Part shown: in pieces, positions 8,521-17,215 of the stretch
How positions within the stretch are numbered: position 1 is the first letter of the stretch
Layout: each line of letters begins with the position of its first letter
Origin: Castellaniella sp041677825
GTDB taxonomy: Bacteria; Pseudomonadota; Gammaproteobacteria; Burkholderiales; Burkholderiaceae_B
Assembly: GCF_041677825.1 (NCBI RefSeq)
Contig: NZ_JBAYPG010000010.1
Location: forward strand, 1-64,000
DNA length: 64,000 nt
Direction of reading: 5' to 3'
Program-made: the position numbers and the translations under genes
Notes under the pieces: generated by a model
The model's input: only the letters and a program-made list of their open reading frames with translations
The model's database searches: none
What the model was told of the DNA's origin: nothing

Positions 8521-10821
8521 TCAAAACTGGCCGGATAATTCAAAAAACCATGAGCGGCCCGGAGCAAGATAAGAAGAAAAATATTTTCGGTTGAAGACAT
8601 TGTCCACCGACAGCGATGCGCTCAGATGGCGTCCGATCCGATAACTGGCCTTCAGATCGACCAGGGTGTAGGGATCGTACGAGCCCGGGACGCCATTGAC
8701 GACGTCCGTATTCATATCGGTGTTGTAGCGTTTGGAGACATAGCGCAGATTCCCTGACGCCGACCAGTCACCGCGCTCCCAGTCGATGCCAAACGAGGTC
8801 ATTACGCGGGGAATCTGCGTCAGCCGCTTACCGACAAGCGCGGGATTGGCGGGATTTTCCTTGATCCGGGTGTCGTTATAGGTGAAGTTGGCGAAGGTGC
8901 GCCAATGTGCATCGATATCCTGGCTCGCCGCGACCTCGATGCCCTGGCTGAAGGCGCGGGCCACATTGCCCCACACCTGGCACGCCAGCGTGGTCGTTCC
9001 GCACACCGAAAGCCGTTCCGCATCCGCTGTAACCGTACGTCGATAAATCATGTTGTCGAAATCATTACGGAAATAGGTCAGCTTGAATTCCGCTCCCTTC
9101 CAGGGCCGAAAATCGCCACCCAGCTCAAACCCTTTCATGGTTTCGGGTGTCAACTGCGGCCCCCCGGCGTAAACGGTGGTGGATGATTTCCAGGTGCGAT
9201 ACAAGTCATAAATGCCGGGCGCACGAAAAGCCTTGCCGACGCTGGTACGCAGGGTGAGCGCAGGGTTGACGACCCAGACAAGGCCAAGGCTGGGTGACAC
9301 CGAGCCCACCGCCTTGTTGGCGTAGGTTTGGGCAAATCCATCGGATGCATAGTTACTGGCGTAGCCACTGTAGGATCGCCAACGATCATAGCGGGCCCCC
9401 AGGTACGCATGCACGCCTTCGGCCAGTTCCAGTTCGAGCTGGGCAAAGAGGCCGATCGTGGTCGCCTTGCCGCCTGAATCCGCCACCCGGGCCGTACGCG
9501 ACCCCGGGTCACGCCAGTCTGCCAGATCGTACTCACTGGTGTCGGCACGTTCATGGCGCCAGCTGGCACCCCACACCAGCAGGTGACGATCCATCAGAGG
9601 CGTCGTTACGGTCGCATCGAACAGCGCCACGCGAGAGGGCGTCTGGGAATAGCCGTTGGCTGCGCCGCCCCCCTCCAGGCTCGCTGTCGTTGACGAGGCA
9701 CTGACAGAGGTATACCAATTGGTACGTGAGTCGACGAGCCCGCCTTGCAGTTTCAGATCAGAATCCCCCAGGCGCGTTTCCATGCCAAGGCTGTACAGGT
9801 TGCGCTCATATCGCCCTTGCCCGGGCAAAAATGCGGCCTCTGATAGCCATGCCCCGCTATCGGCCTGATAGCTCCAGACAGAATTTCCCGACGAATCGCG
9901 CAAGTAAGTCTGATGATCGTCGTATTCATAGCGATATACTGTGCGGAAAAAACGCGCCGAAAGCGTCGTGGCCGGGTTGACCTTGAATTGCCCGCGCAGT
10001 GAAACCTCCTGATCGTGCCAGGCATTTCGGCCACGGTCGCCAACAATGAAGTTGTTGCTGCCACTGACCGTCCGTGACGGTTCGGCGCCGTCGATACCCG
10101 CGGGCGGCCTGAGTGCCGTTGTCACCAGGTCGGACGCGTAGCCGTGCGTTGCGGTGGCCGATACCGACGCGATCATGGACAGCCCGCTTTCCCAGGCGTT
10201 GCCCAGCGAAACATAGCTGCGCCGCAGATTGGCCAACCCACGGTCCGAGCGCAGACCGCTGCCATAACCAACACGAAAACGGTACTCCTCAGTCTGTGGC
10301 ATGCGGGTTATGAAATGAACCACGCCGCCCATGGCACTCGACCCATACAGGCTGGAGCCTGGCCCCAGCGCCACCTCGACACGCTCGAGATCCTCGGGTG
10401 CAAAACCGCCCAACCGTGCAGAATTGTCGTAGGCATCATTGAGCGGCAAACCATCGATCAGTACCAAGGAACGTTTGCCGCCCGGGACGCCACGCATAAT
10501 GATTTCGCTTCGTGTATCCATCAGGCCCTTGCCACGCTGCACGAACACCCCTGGCACGAACCGCAGCGCATCATCGAGCGACTTGATGTTCCGTTTCTCC
10601 AGGTTCTCGGCCGTCAGCGCATAACTGGCGCCAGGCGTCTCATTTGCCGCCGTGGCGGATCGGGTTGCCGTCACGACAATAGGCGACAAGGTGCCAACAT
10701 GATCGGCAGCCCCGACGTTCTGAGCCGGCAGAAGTCCCCCCACCAGCGCCAGTGTGCCCGCAAGGGTGTGTCTGCCAATCCGTCCCGGGCAAGATGATTT
10801 TTTTGTTTCTCTGGTCAGCAT
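8521..10821 (-). CDS. TonB-dependent outer-membrane receptor, probably haem or tetrapyrrole
   Basis: A 766-residue receptor with a signal sequence ending near NVGAADHVG, a TonB box region (LSPIVVTATR), an N-terminal plug (RSEIIMRGVPGGKRSLVLID, LGPGSSLYGSSAMGGVV) and a 22-strand-type barrel closing with an aromatic C-terminus (WFFELSGQF). It is the first gene of the operon with the ExbB-like, DUF2149 and CobN-like proteins, so its ligand is probably a metallo-tetrapyrrole; by analogy with hmuR, haem. The ligand cannot be read from the sequence. Only a weak ribosome site precedes the start. A Fur-like AATCATT-centred site and a possible promoter lie upstream. Confidence 0.9.
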   Translation of the reverse strand: MLTRETKKSSCPGRIGRHTLAGTLALVGGLLPAQNVGAADHVGTLSPIVVTATRSATAANETPGASYALTAENLEKRNIKSLDDALRFVPGVFVQRGKGLMDTRSEIIMRGVPGGKRSLVLIDGLPLNDAYDNSARLGGFAPEDLERVEVALGPGSSLYGSSAMGGVVHFITRMPQTEEYRFRVGYGSGLRSDRGLANLRRSYVSLGNAWESGLSMIASVSATATHGYASDLVTTALRPPAGIDGAEPSRTVSGSNNFIVGDRGRNAWHDQEVSLRGQFKVNPATTLSARFFRTVYRYEYDDHQTYLRDSSGNSVWSYQADSGAWLSEAAFLPGQGRYERNLYSLGMETRLGDSDLKLQGGLVDSRTNWYTSVSASSTTASLEGGGAANGYSQTPSRVALFDATVTTPLMDRHLLVWGASWRHERADTSEYDLADWRDPGSRTARVADSGGKATTIGLFAQLELELAEGVHAYLGARYDRWRSYSGYASNYASDGFAQTYANKAVGSVSPSLGLVWVVNPALTLRTSVGKAFRAPGIYDLYRTWKSSTTVYAGGPQLTPETMKGFELGGDFRPWKGAEFKLTYFRNDFDNMIYRRTVTADAERLSVCGTTTLACQVWGNVARAFSQGIEVAASQDIDAHWRTFANFTYNDTRIKENPANPALVGKRLTQIPRVMTSFGIDWERGDWSASGNLRYVSKRYNTDMNTDVVNGVPGSYDPYTLVDLKASYRIGRHLSASLSVDNVFNRKYFSSYLAPGRSWFFELSGQF

Positions 10822-11350
10822 GGAAAAAAGCGGCCTGTTTTTTAATTGTTTTTATCCAATGATTGCAAAAAGACCGTACCTGACAGCGCAGGCAGGGGAG
10901 AAAGAAAGCAGGCTTGGGGATTCCAAAGGCGGTCGATCAACACCCGCGCCAAGGCCCCTGCAAAGCCCTGCGATTCGAAGCCGCGACAATGTTACGACAC
11001 ATGTCAGACCAGGTCAAAACATGGACACGATGCAGAGGATATTTCGCTCGGGGTCAGTTGGGCACCGCACCCTCAGCCAACTGCCAGCTTGGCTGCCTCC
11101 TGTCACATGAAATCCAACATGGCACTGCGCAGGCGCCTGGTGCTGGATGTATTCCTGGCCGCGGCCGTGATCCGGGCGACTGACATTCTGTGACTGCCAG
11201 TGAAACAGTTCCTCGTTGATCAGTTGCTCGTACAGGCCGATGTGTTGCATGGTGCTCGGATTTCGCTCAACTGGATACAATCAGGATACCGAAATGACGC
11301 CTGCCCTACCAGCTGGCTTGCGAGACATTCATCCTGGGAGACCCGCACTG
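10822..11350. other. Intergenic region between divergent receptor operon and tag-like gene
   Basis: About 530 bases without a convincing gene. It holds the upstream control region of the TonB receptor operon (minus strand) and that of the glycosylase gene (plus strand). I looked for a cobalamin riboswitch on the minus strand, because of the CobN-like gene, and saw no B12-box-like core. Open frames here lack ribosome sites and family resemblance. Confidence 0.5.
10840..10869 (-). promoter_or_regulatory. Candidate promoter and Fur-like site of the receptor operon
   Basis: On the minus strand TTGCAA (10868-10863) is followed after 17 bases by TTAAAA (10845-10840), a plausible but weak -35/-10 pair 19 bases from the start codon. 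The same segment contains AATCATTGGATAA, which shares the AATCATT core of Fur boxes but departs from the consensus elsewhere. Iron regulation would fit a haem-uptake operon, but the match is poor. Confidence 0.25.
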
Positions 11351-12040
11351 ATGGCAAGCAACCTGACCTATCCGTGGCTGTACGACGTGGTTCGGGCGCG
11401 TTTCGAGTCCGACGGGGCCATGGACGCTTTCCTGCCCCAGGCCACGCCGCCCGAAGTTCTCGCACGCAAGGGTGATGACCGGTATTTGTCCGCAATGACA
11501 CAGCGGATATTCCAGGCCGGCATGCAGCATTCGGTGGTCGATGCAAAATGGCCGGCGTTCGAAGCGGCCTTTTCCGGCTTTGCGCCCGAGCCTATGGCCA
11601 TGCTGGATGACGCTGCCCTGCAGCGTCACATGCAGAATCCAGCCCTCATCCGCCATTGGGCCAAATTGCAGACCATCCCCAGAAATGCCCGGTTCATCCT
11701 GGATGTTCGTCAGGCGCAGGGCCGGGGCTTCGGGGCGTTCATTGCAGACTGGCCGGTTACCGACATCGTGGGCCTGTGGCGCCTGCTGGCCACTCGGGGC
11801 GCGCGCCTGGGGGGGCGCTCGGCTGCCGGGTTCCTGCGGCTGGTTGGCAAGGATACCTTTCTGCTCACCAGCGACGTGGTGGCACGTTTGGTGGCTGCCG
11901 GCGTCATTGCGCGCGCGCCTGCCAGCCAGCGTGATCTACAGGCCGTGCAGGGGGTGTTCAATGCGCTGCAGCAGGCTTGCGGCCGGCCCCTGTGCCAATT
12001 GTCGGCCATGCTCGCCCTCAGCATTCATCCGGCCTTCTAG
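11351..12040 (+). CDS. DNA-3-methyladenine glycosylase I-like protein
   Basis: About 229 residues resembling the Tag family of base-excision glycosylases, which remove 3-methyladenine. The relevant core is RIFQAGMQHSVVDAKWPAFE followed by IRHWAKLQTIPRNARFI and a helix-hairpin-helix-like C-terminal part. It diverges from E. coli Tag: the N-terminal Cys/His zinc ligands and the typical GLSW motif are absent, so it belongs to a distant branch and the substrate is uncertain. The start at 11351 puts YPWLYDVVRARF close to the N-terminus as in relatives; an ATG at 11294 with AGGATA seven bases upstream is a good alternative. Its stop overlaps the convergent ftsH-like stop in a shared CTAG. Confidence 0.7.
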   Translation: MASNLTYPWLYDVVRARFESDGAMDAFLPQATPPEVLARKGDDRYLSAMTQRIFQAGMQHSVVDAKWPAFEAAFSGFAPEPMAMLDDAALQRHMQNPALIRHWAKLQTIPRNARFILDVRQAQGRGFGAFIADWPVTDIVGLWRLLATRGARLGGRSAAGFLRLVGKDTFLLTSDVVARLVAAGVIARAPASQRDLQAVQGVFNALQQACGRPLCQLSAMLALSIHPAF

Positions 12041-13938
12041 GGGCTGCCGGCCGCCTGGCCAGGCGTGCCCGTGCGAGCATCGCCAGATCCCTGCGGTGCT
12101 GGCTCCACAGGCCGTATGCCCTGCGTCAGTTCGGCCAACGCGGCTTCGTCCAGCGTCTCTTTCTGCAGCAGTTCCCGTGCGGCACGCTCCAGCGTGTCGC
12201 GATGCCGGGCCAGAATGCCAGTGGCACGCTGGAACGCATCCATGACGATGGCGCGTACCGTGGCATCGATATGCTGCTGTGTCTCCGGGCTGATCGGGTG
12301 GCTGCCGCCCGGCGGGTAGCCGGGAGCATCCAGGAAGCGCGGCCGTTGTGCCTCGTAGACCACGTAGCCCAGTGACTCGTCCATGCCGTAGCGGGTCACC
12401 ATGTCGCGGGCAATGTCGGTCACTTTGGCCAGGTCATCGGCCGCGCCGGTGGACAGGTGCCCGAAGACCAGTTTCTCGGCGGCGCGCCCGCCCAGCAGCA
12501 CCATGATCTTGTGCTCCAGCTCCGTGCGCGTCATCAGGTAGCGATCCTCGGTGGGGCGCTGGATGGTGTAGCCCAGCGCGCCGATGCCGCGCGGAATGAT
12601 CGACACCTTGTGGATGGTATCGCTGCCCGGCAATGACAGGGCGACCAGTGCATGGCCCATCTCGTGATACGCGACGATCTCGCGCTCGCGCGGATTCAGG
12701 ACGCGGTTCTTTTTTTCCAGGCCGGCGACGATACGCTCGATGGCCAGCGTGAAATCATCCAGCGTGACGTCGCTGCCATCGCGTCGGGTCGCAGCCAGGG
12801 CGGCTTCGTTGCACAGGTTGGCGAGATCGGCGCCAGAGAATCCGGTGGTCAGGGCCGCGACCTGTTCGAGGTCCACGTCGGCGGCCAGCTTGATTTTGCG
12901 GATGTGGACTTTCAGGATTTGCACGCGGCCTGCCTTGTCCGGGCGGTCGACCAGCACCTGGCGATCGAAGCGCCCCGCGCGCAGCAGGGCGGGGTCGAGA
13001 ATTTCCGGCCGGTTGGTCGCCGCCAGCAGCACCACGCCTGATGAACCATCGAAACCATCCAGTTCGACCAGCAGTTGCTGCAGGGTCTGTTCGCGCTCAT
13101 CATGGCCGCCGATCATGGTGCTGGTGCCCCGCGCACGGCCCAGGGCATCGAGCTCGTCGATGAAGATGATGGCCGGCGCCTTGCTGCGCGCCTGTTCGAA
13201 CAGATCGCGCACGCGGGCCGCACCCACACCGACGAACATCTCGACGAACTCGGTGCCGCTGATGCTGAAGAAGGGCACCGCGGCCTCGCCGGCCACGGCC
13301 TTGGCCAGCAGGGTCTTGCCGGTGCCTGGCGGGCCTACCAGCAGAATGCCCTTGGGCATGCGTGCGCCCAGCCGGCCATGCGCCTGGGGATCCCTGAGGA
13401 ATGAAATGATTTCCTGCAGCTCGGCCTTGGCCTCGTCCACACCTGCGACGTCGGCGAATGTGACGCCCGTATCCTTTTCGACATACACCTTGGCCCGGCT
13501 TTTGCCGATGTTCATGAAACTGCCCATGCTGCCCATGCGGCTGGTCATGCGCCGGATCAGGAAAAACCACAGGCCCACGAAGATCAGCACCGGGAAGACC
13601 CAGGACAGCACGTCACGCAGCCAGGTGCTTTCAATGCGCCGGGAGTAGGGCACATTGTATTGATCGAGCCACGCTGACACATCGGGGTCCACGCGGTTGG
13701 CGGCGATCATGGTCTTGCCTTGATCGGTGGCTTTCAGCGTGCCCGTGATCTGCGTGTCTCCAATCACGACGTTTGCAATTTTGCCGTCGACCAGGGCCTT
13801 TTCAAATTCGCTGAACGGCACGGGCTCGACCTGACTCGCCTGCCAGAAATTCTGCAGTACCAGCAGCAACAGCAGTGCCAGCAGCCAGTAGCCGACATTC
13901 CACGAAATCTTTGAATTTGAGGGGCGTGATGCGGGCAT
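12037..13938 (-). CDS. ftsH: FtsH-type ATP-dependent zinc metalloprotease
   Basis: A 633-residue inner-membrane AAA protease. Two membrane helices (about residues 15-32 and 109-128) flank a short periplasmic domain. The AAA module has Walker A GPPGTGKT (202-209), Walker B IIFIDELDALG and the pore loop FVEMFVGVGAARVR. The zinc-protease motif HEMGH is at 425-429. It degrades misfolded membrane and short-lived cytoplasmic proteins. The start at 13938 (MPASRPSN) is preferred over an upstream in-frame codon at 13998. It stands alone, away from the rlmE-ftsH-folP context of housekeeping FtsH, so it is probably an accessory paralogue; that needs the rest of the genome. The C-terminal tail is rich in Pro, Gly and Ala. 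Confidence 0.9.
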   Translation of the reverse strand: MPASRPSNSKISWNVGYWLLALLLLLVLQNFWQASQVEPVPFSEFEKALVDGKIANVVIGDTQITGTLKATDQGKTMIAANRVDPDVSAWLDQYNVPYSRRIESTWLRDVLSWVFPVLIFVGLWFFLIRRMTSRMGSMGSFMNIGKSRAKVYVEKDTGVTFADVAGVDEAKAELQEIISFLRDPQAHGRLGARMPKGILLVGPPGTGKTLLAKAVAGEAAVPFFSISGTEFVEMFVGVGAARVRDLFEQARSKAPAIIFIDELDALGRARGTSTMIGGHDEREQTLQQLLVELDGFDGSSGVVLLAATNRPEILDPALLRAGRFDRQVLVDRPDKAGRVQILKVHIRKIKLAADVDLEQVAALTTGFSGADLANLCNEAALAATRRDGSDVTLDDFTLAIERIVAGLEKKNRVLNPREREIVAYHEMGHALVALSLPGSDTIHKVSIIPRGIGALGYTIQRPTEDRYLMTRTELEHKIMVLLGGRAAEKLVFGHLSTGAADDLAKVTDIARDMVTRYGMDESLGYVVYEAQRPRFLDAPGYPPGGSHPISPETQQHIDATVRAIVMDAFQRATGILARHRDTLERAARELLQKETLDEAALAELTQGIRPVEPAPQGSGDARTGTPGQAAGSP

Positions 13939-14069
13939 GGCGGTTCTTCCGTACAAGTCGTCGATCGTGCGGCATCCGCATTGCGCGGCTTGCTGCACGG
14001 GTGTTCATGTTGCGCGCACGATTCATGTCGCACGCCCGGTTCAGGACGCTGCGCTGCGTGCCGATCGCG

Positions 14070-17000
14070 TCAGTCGGCAGCCATCTTCCGCTCGGCGATT
14101 TTCTGGCGCAACTCTTCGATGGCCTGCTGCCTGGCCTTTGGCGTGCCCCAGGGCGCGCGTTCGGTCGATTTCGGAGCGGGTTGCGATGGGATGGGTTGCG
14201 GCTGGATGGGTTGCGGCGGGATTCGTGCCGCTTGCCTCGCCTTCAATTCCGCGCGGAGCTCGGCCAGCGCATGCTCGAAAACGATGGGGTCCGTGCGCGC
14301 GGGCATCCGGGCCTGCAACAGGCAGGCATCGATGTTGGTCCAGGCCACATTCTGGGCAAATTCATTGATGAAAGGCAGATTCAGAGCCTGATGCACCGGA
14401 ACCCACGAGTCTTCGGTACCGTTTCTGACACGGATGGAAAGTTCGGGGTTGAATTGGTAGAACCCCTGCCGCACCCGCTTGAACAAGGCACGGTTGTAGC
14501 GGTAATCACGCGCCACTTCATTGCGCGACAGCACGTTGGATACATGGGCGCGCCGGTTCTGCACGTCGCGTACGATACCGGTGGGCAGTGCAGCCCAGGC
14601 GTTCAGGATCATCTCGGTGTCAAAAGCGCTGTAGTCGCAGAGCAGGGGATCGGTGAAGCAGGTCTTGTAGAGCGCCCACATGGTCTGGAACAGGATATAT
14701 TCCGCAAGATGCCGTTCAATGCGCACCAGGCGATCGCCGGTATTGACGTCGATGGCCGCAGGCGCCAGAAGCCCGTACAGGGCCTGGAAAGGCCCATGTG
14801 CAAAGCTCTCATCCTGAAATGCCTTGCGCATGGCCCAATGCAGGGCATTGCAGCCGAAATGATCCACGGCGTCGCGATCGGCCCCGCGCTCGAGCAGCGT
14901 TTCGGCCAGCGCCACATTGCCGGCCGCCGCAGCGGCCATCAGTGGCGTGAGATTCATGGGCAGGCGGTGTTCGACCCCATAGGTATCGCATTGCTGCAGG
15001 ATGTCCTTGAACGTGCGCGCGAAATAGTTCGCATGGGATTTGTGTGCCAGCGCGATGCGCTGCTCGGTGAACGAGCCCGCAGCCTTGTAGCCGGCGTCTG
15101 ATTCCAGCTTCTCGGCCAGGAGGGGCAGGTCATGGCAGATCGCGATCTCATAGGCCTGCTGCCGCGGCTTGTTGCCGGGCTGCCGGTCGCGAAACACTTT
15201 CACCAGCAGTTCGGTGGTTCGGGCCTGATCGAAGACCGGCCAGGGTACGGTCTTTTGCCTGAGAATGCCCTCGCGTATGGCTTCGGCCTGTTCCTGCTTG
15301 CCCTGCAGTTCGAGCTTGCGCGCCTCTTTCTGCCAGTCTTCCGTGCTGGCCTTGCGGGCAATCACCCGAACGGGCGCCCCTTCGGCCAGGCCCAGCAGTT
15401 CGAACAGGGGGTGCCCCGGATCGGACTCGATGACGTACAGATTGCGCAGGGCCCGGGTCAGGGCAACGTACAGCGCATTGACGTAGAACTTGTAGATCTG
15501 CAGCGATTTGTCGGTCTTGTCCCGGGCCCGCCGATAGTCGAGCGTGTCGGCTTCCAGATCGGAGGGGGCTATGCCATGGGCGACTTCCGAGAATTCCTGG
15601 CGGTGGTCGGAAACGAACCGATAGAGGATGATGTTGTCGTACTCGAGCCCCTTGGCTTCGCGCACGGAAAACAGCAGGGGAGTGCGGAAGTGCCTGCGCG
15701 CCTGCGCCTTGTCTTCATCACGCATGACCAGCACTGCGAACTGGGTCGACTGGCTGATCTGCCGATCCAGATCCTTCTTGACGGATGGCTGGTCGGTCAT
15801 CAGGTGCACAGTGCCCGGGGCGCCACCCACGGCGTCGACCAGGTAGTTGCTCTCGCGGTCGATGGAACCGAAACGCTGCTGCTTGAGCTTGAGCAACTGG
15901 TTGGCCACCCGGGTGGCTTCATGGCCATTGCGGAAGTTGGCGTTCAGTACATTCAGGGTTTGGCGGCTGGCCAGTTCGGGATCACGCCAGAACAGGTTCT
16001 TGACTTGCGACCAGGAAAAGAAGTTCGGGTGGACGATCTGATTCGAGTCGCCGCACAGCAGGAACTGCCCCGGTTTGGTCAGGGTCTTGAGGATCAGGGC
16101 CAGTTGCACCGGCGTCATGTCCTGGACTTCGTCGATCACCACGAAATCGTAGCGTGGCGTGACCCGGGCCAGCCATTCCCAGGCGATCAGGTTCAGGTCG
16201 AAGAGCCCGGCTTGCTGCAGCCAAGCCCGGTATTTCTCGAACAGATCGTATACCGTATCGCGCTGGTTTTCGGTGAAGATCGATTCGCGCACCCCCAGCG
16301 CGCGATAGCCCTCGCGGGTCAGGGGCCCCTGGGCGGATGCCGTGATGACGCCGCGGATTTCTTCGAATGCCTGATGCGGATCCAGACCCCGAAAGGCCTG
16401 GCGCATGCGTTCGAACCATGCCGTGAAGTCGCGCCACAGGGCTTCGCGCCCCTGGGGAACCCGGATCGACTCGACCAGATCCCGGAAGGACAGAAAGGTG
16501 GCTTCTTGCCTGTCGTGTGTAAAACCATGCGCCTGATACAGATCACGGGCACTCTGGGCGAGGTAGGCCGAATGGGTCACATACAGGACATCGCCTTCGG
16601 CCTGCTTGAGTTTTTCAAGGGTCAGTACGGTCTTGCCGCTGCCGGCACTGCCCACCACGACGAGCGGTGCAGGCATGCGAAAAATCGCCTCTTGTGTATC
16701 GTCGAATGAAATGGGTTTATCCAGCACATGCATGACGGACCGGGTCGGATGCAGGTAGCGCAGCGGCTCGGCATCGGTGCTGGCCGACTGTGGATCGAAA
16801 TCGGGGATCTTTGCCTCGTCGACCCGGGCGCCACGCAGAAAGCGCGAGCTGTCGTAGTCGTGGTTGCGTATGACTTCCAGCATCAGGGCGCAGACCTCAT
16901 CGCCATGGCGCAGCAGCGAGAACAGCAGGCGGTCGGCTGCATCCAGCCGGGCGCGATAGAATTTGCCGCGGTTGATGCCGCTGAGTTTCTTGACCTGGGC

Positions 17001-17096
17001 TGCCTGAAAATCCCCGGCGCCGATGGCCTGGCAGACCTTGCGATAGGCCTTGCCGACACCACGGGTATCCAGGTCGATGTATTCGAGTATGCGCAT
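14070..17096 (-). CDS. RelE/ParE-like N-terminus fused to UvrD-type helicase and ankyrin repeats
   Basis: A protein of about 1,008 residues. Residues 1-90 look like a RelE/ParE-toxin-fold domain (LSGINRGKFYRARLDAADRL, ALMLEVIRNHDYDSSRF). The superfamily 1 helicase follows: Walker A GSAGSGKT (149-156), Walker B FVVIDEVQDMTP (about 318-329), motif III LLCGDSNQIVHP, a motif V-like REAKGLEYDNIILYRF, and YVALTRALRNLYVI as motif VI. Two ankyrin-like repeats (TPLMAAAAAGNVALAETLLE, then FGCNALHWAMRKAF) lie near 714-760, followed by an unrecognised C-terminal region with a Pro/Gln repeat (IPPQPIQPQPIPSQP). The start at 17096 is chosen over 17129 because the toxin-like domain begins there. The architecture suggests nucleic-acid surveillance or phage defence, but no partner gene is adjacent, and no activity can be asserted. 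Confidence 0.7.
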   Translation of the reverse strand: MRILEYIDLDTRGVGKAYRKVCQAIGAGDFQAAQVKKLSGINRGKFYRARLDAADRLLFSLLRHGDEVCALMLEVIRNHDYDSSRFLRGARVDEAKIPDFDPQSASTDAEPLRYLHPTRSVMHVLDKPISFDDTQEAIFRMPAPLVVVGSAGSGKTVLTLEKLKQAEGDVLYVTHSAYLAQSARDLYQAHGFTHDRQEATFLSFRDLVESIRVPQGREALWRDFTAWFERMRQAFRGLDPHQAFEEIRGVITASAQGPLTREGYRALGVRESIFTENQRDTVYDLFEKYRAWLQQAGLFDLNLIAWEWLARVTPRYDFVVIDEVQDMTPVQLALILKTLTKPGQFLLCGDSNQIVHPNFFSWSQVKNLFWRDPELASRQTLNVLNANFRNGHEATRVANQLLKLKQQRFGSIDRESNYLVDAVGGAPGTVHLMTDQPSVKKDLDRQISQSTQFAVLVMRDEDKAQARRHFRTPLLFSVREAKGLEYDNIILYRFVSDHRQEFSEVAHGIAPSDLEADTLDYRRARDKTDKSLQIYKFYVNALYVALTRALRNLYVIESDPGHPLFELLGLAEGAPVRVIARKASTEDWQKEARKLELQGKQEQAEAIREGILRQKTVPWPVFDQARTTELLVKVFRDRQPGNKPRQQAYEIAICHDLPLLAEKLESDAGYKAAGSFTEQRIALAHKSHANYFARTFKDILQQCDTYGVEHRLPMNLTPLMAAAAAGNVALAETLLERGADRDAVDHFGCNALHWAMRKAFQDESFAHGPFQALYGLLAPAAIDVNTGDRLVRIERHLAEYILFQTMWALYKTCFTDPLLCDYSAFDTEMILNAWAALPTGIVRDVQNRRAHVSNVLSRNEVARDYRYNRALFKRVRQGFYQFNPELSIRVRNGTEDSWVPVHQALNLPFINEFAQNVAWTNIDACLLQARMPARTDPIVFEHALAELRAELKARQAARIPPQPIQPQPIPSQPAPKSTERAPWGTPKARQQAIEELRQKIAERKMAAD

Positions 17097-17215
17097 GAAA
17101 TCGAGTATACAGTCCCCGAGGATCAGCAATGGTATTCATGCGGTGAACCGGCCCGGGCCTTGAGGAGCAGCAATGGCATCCACACGGGGAACCGGCCGTC
17201 GGCCCGCGTCTGGCG

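Noticed and set aside
10880..11080. Possible cobalamin riboswitch upstream of the TonB receptor
   Set aside because: Expected because of the CobN-like gene, but neither a B12 box nor the conserved GCCACTG-type core could be read on the minus strand.
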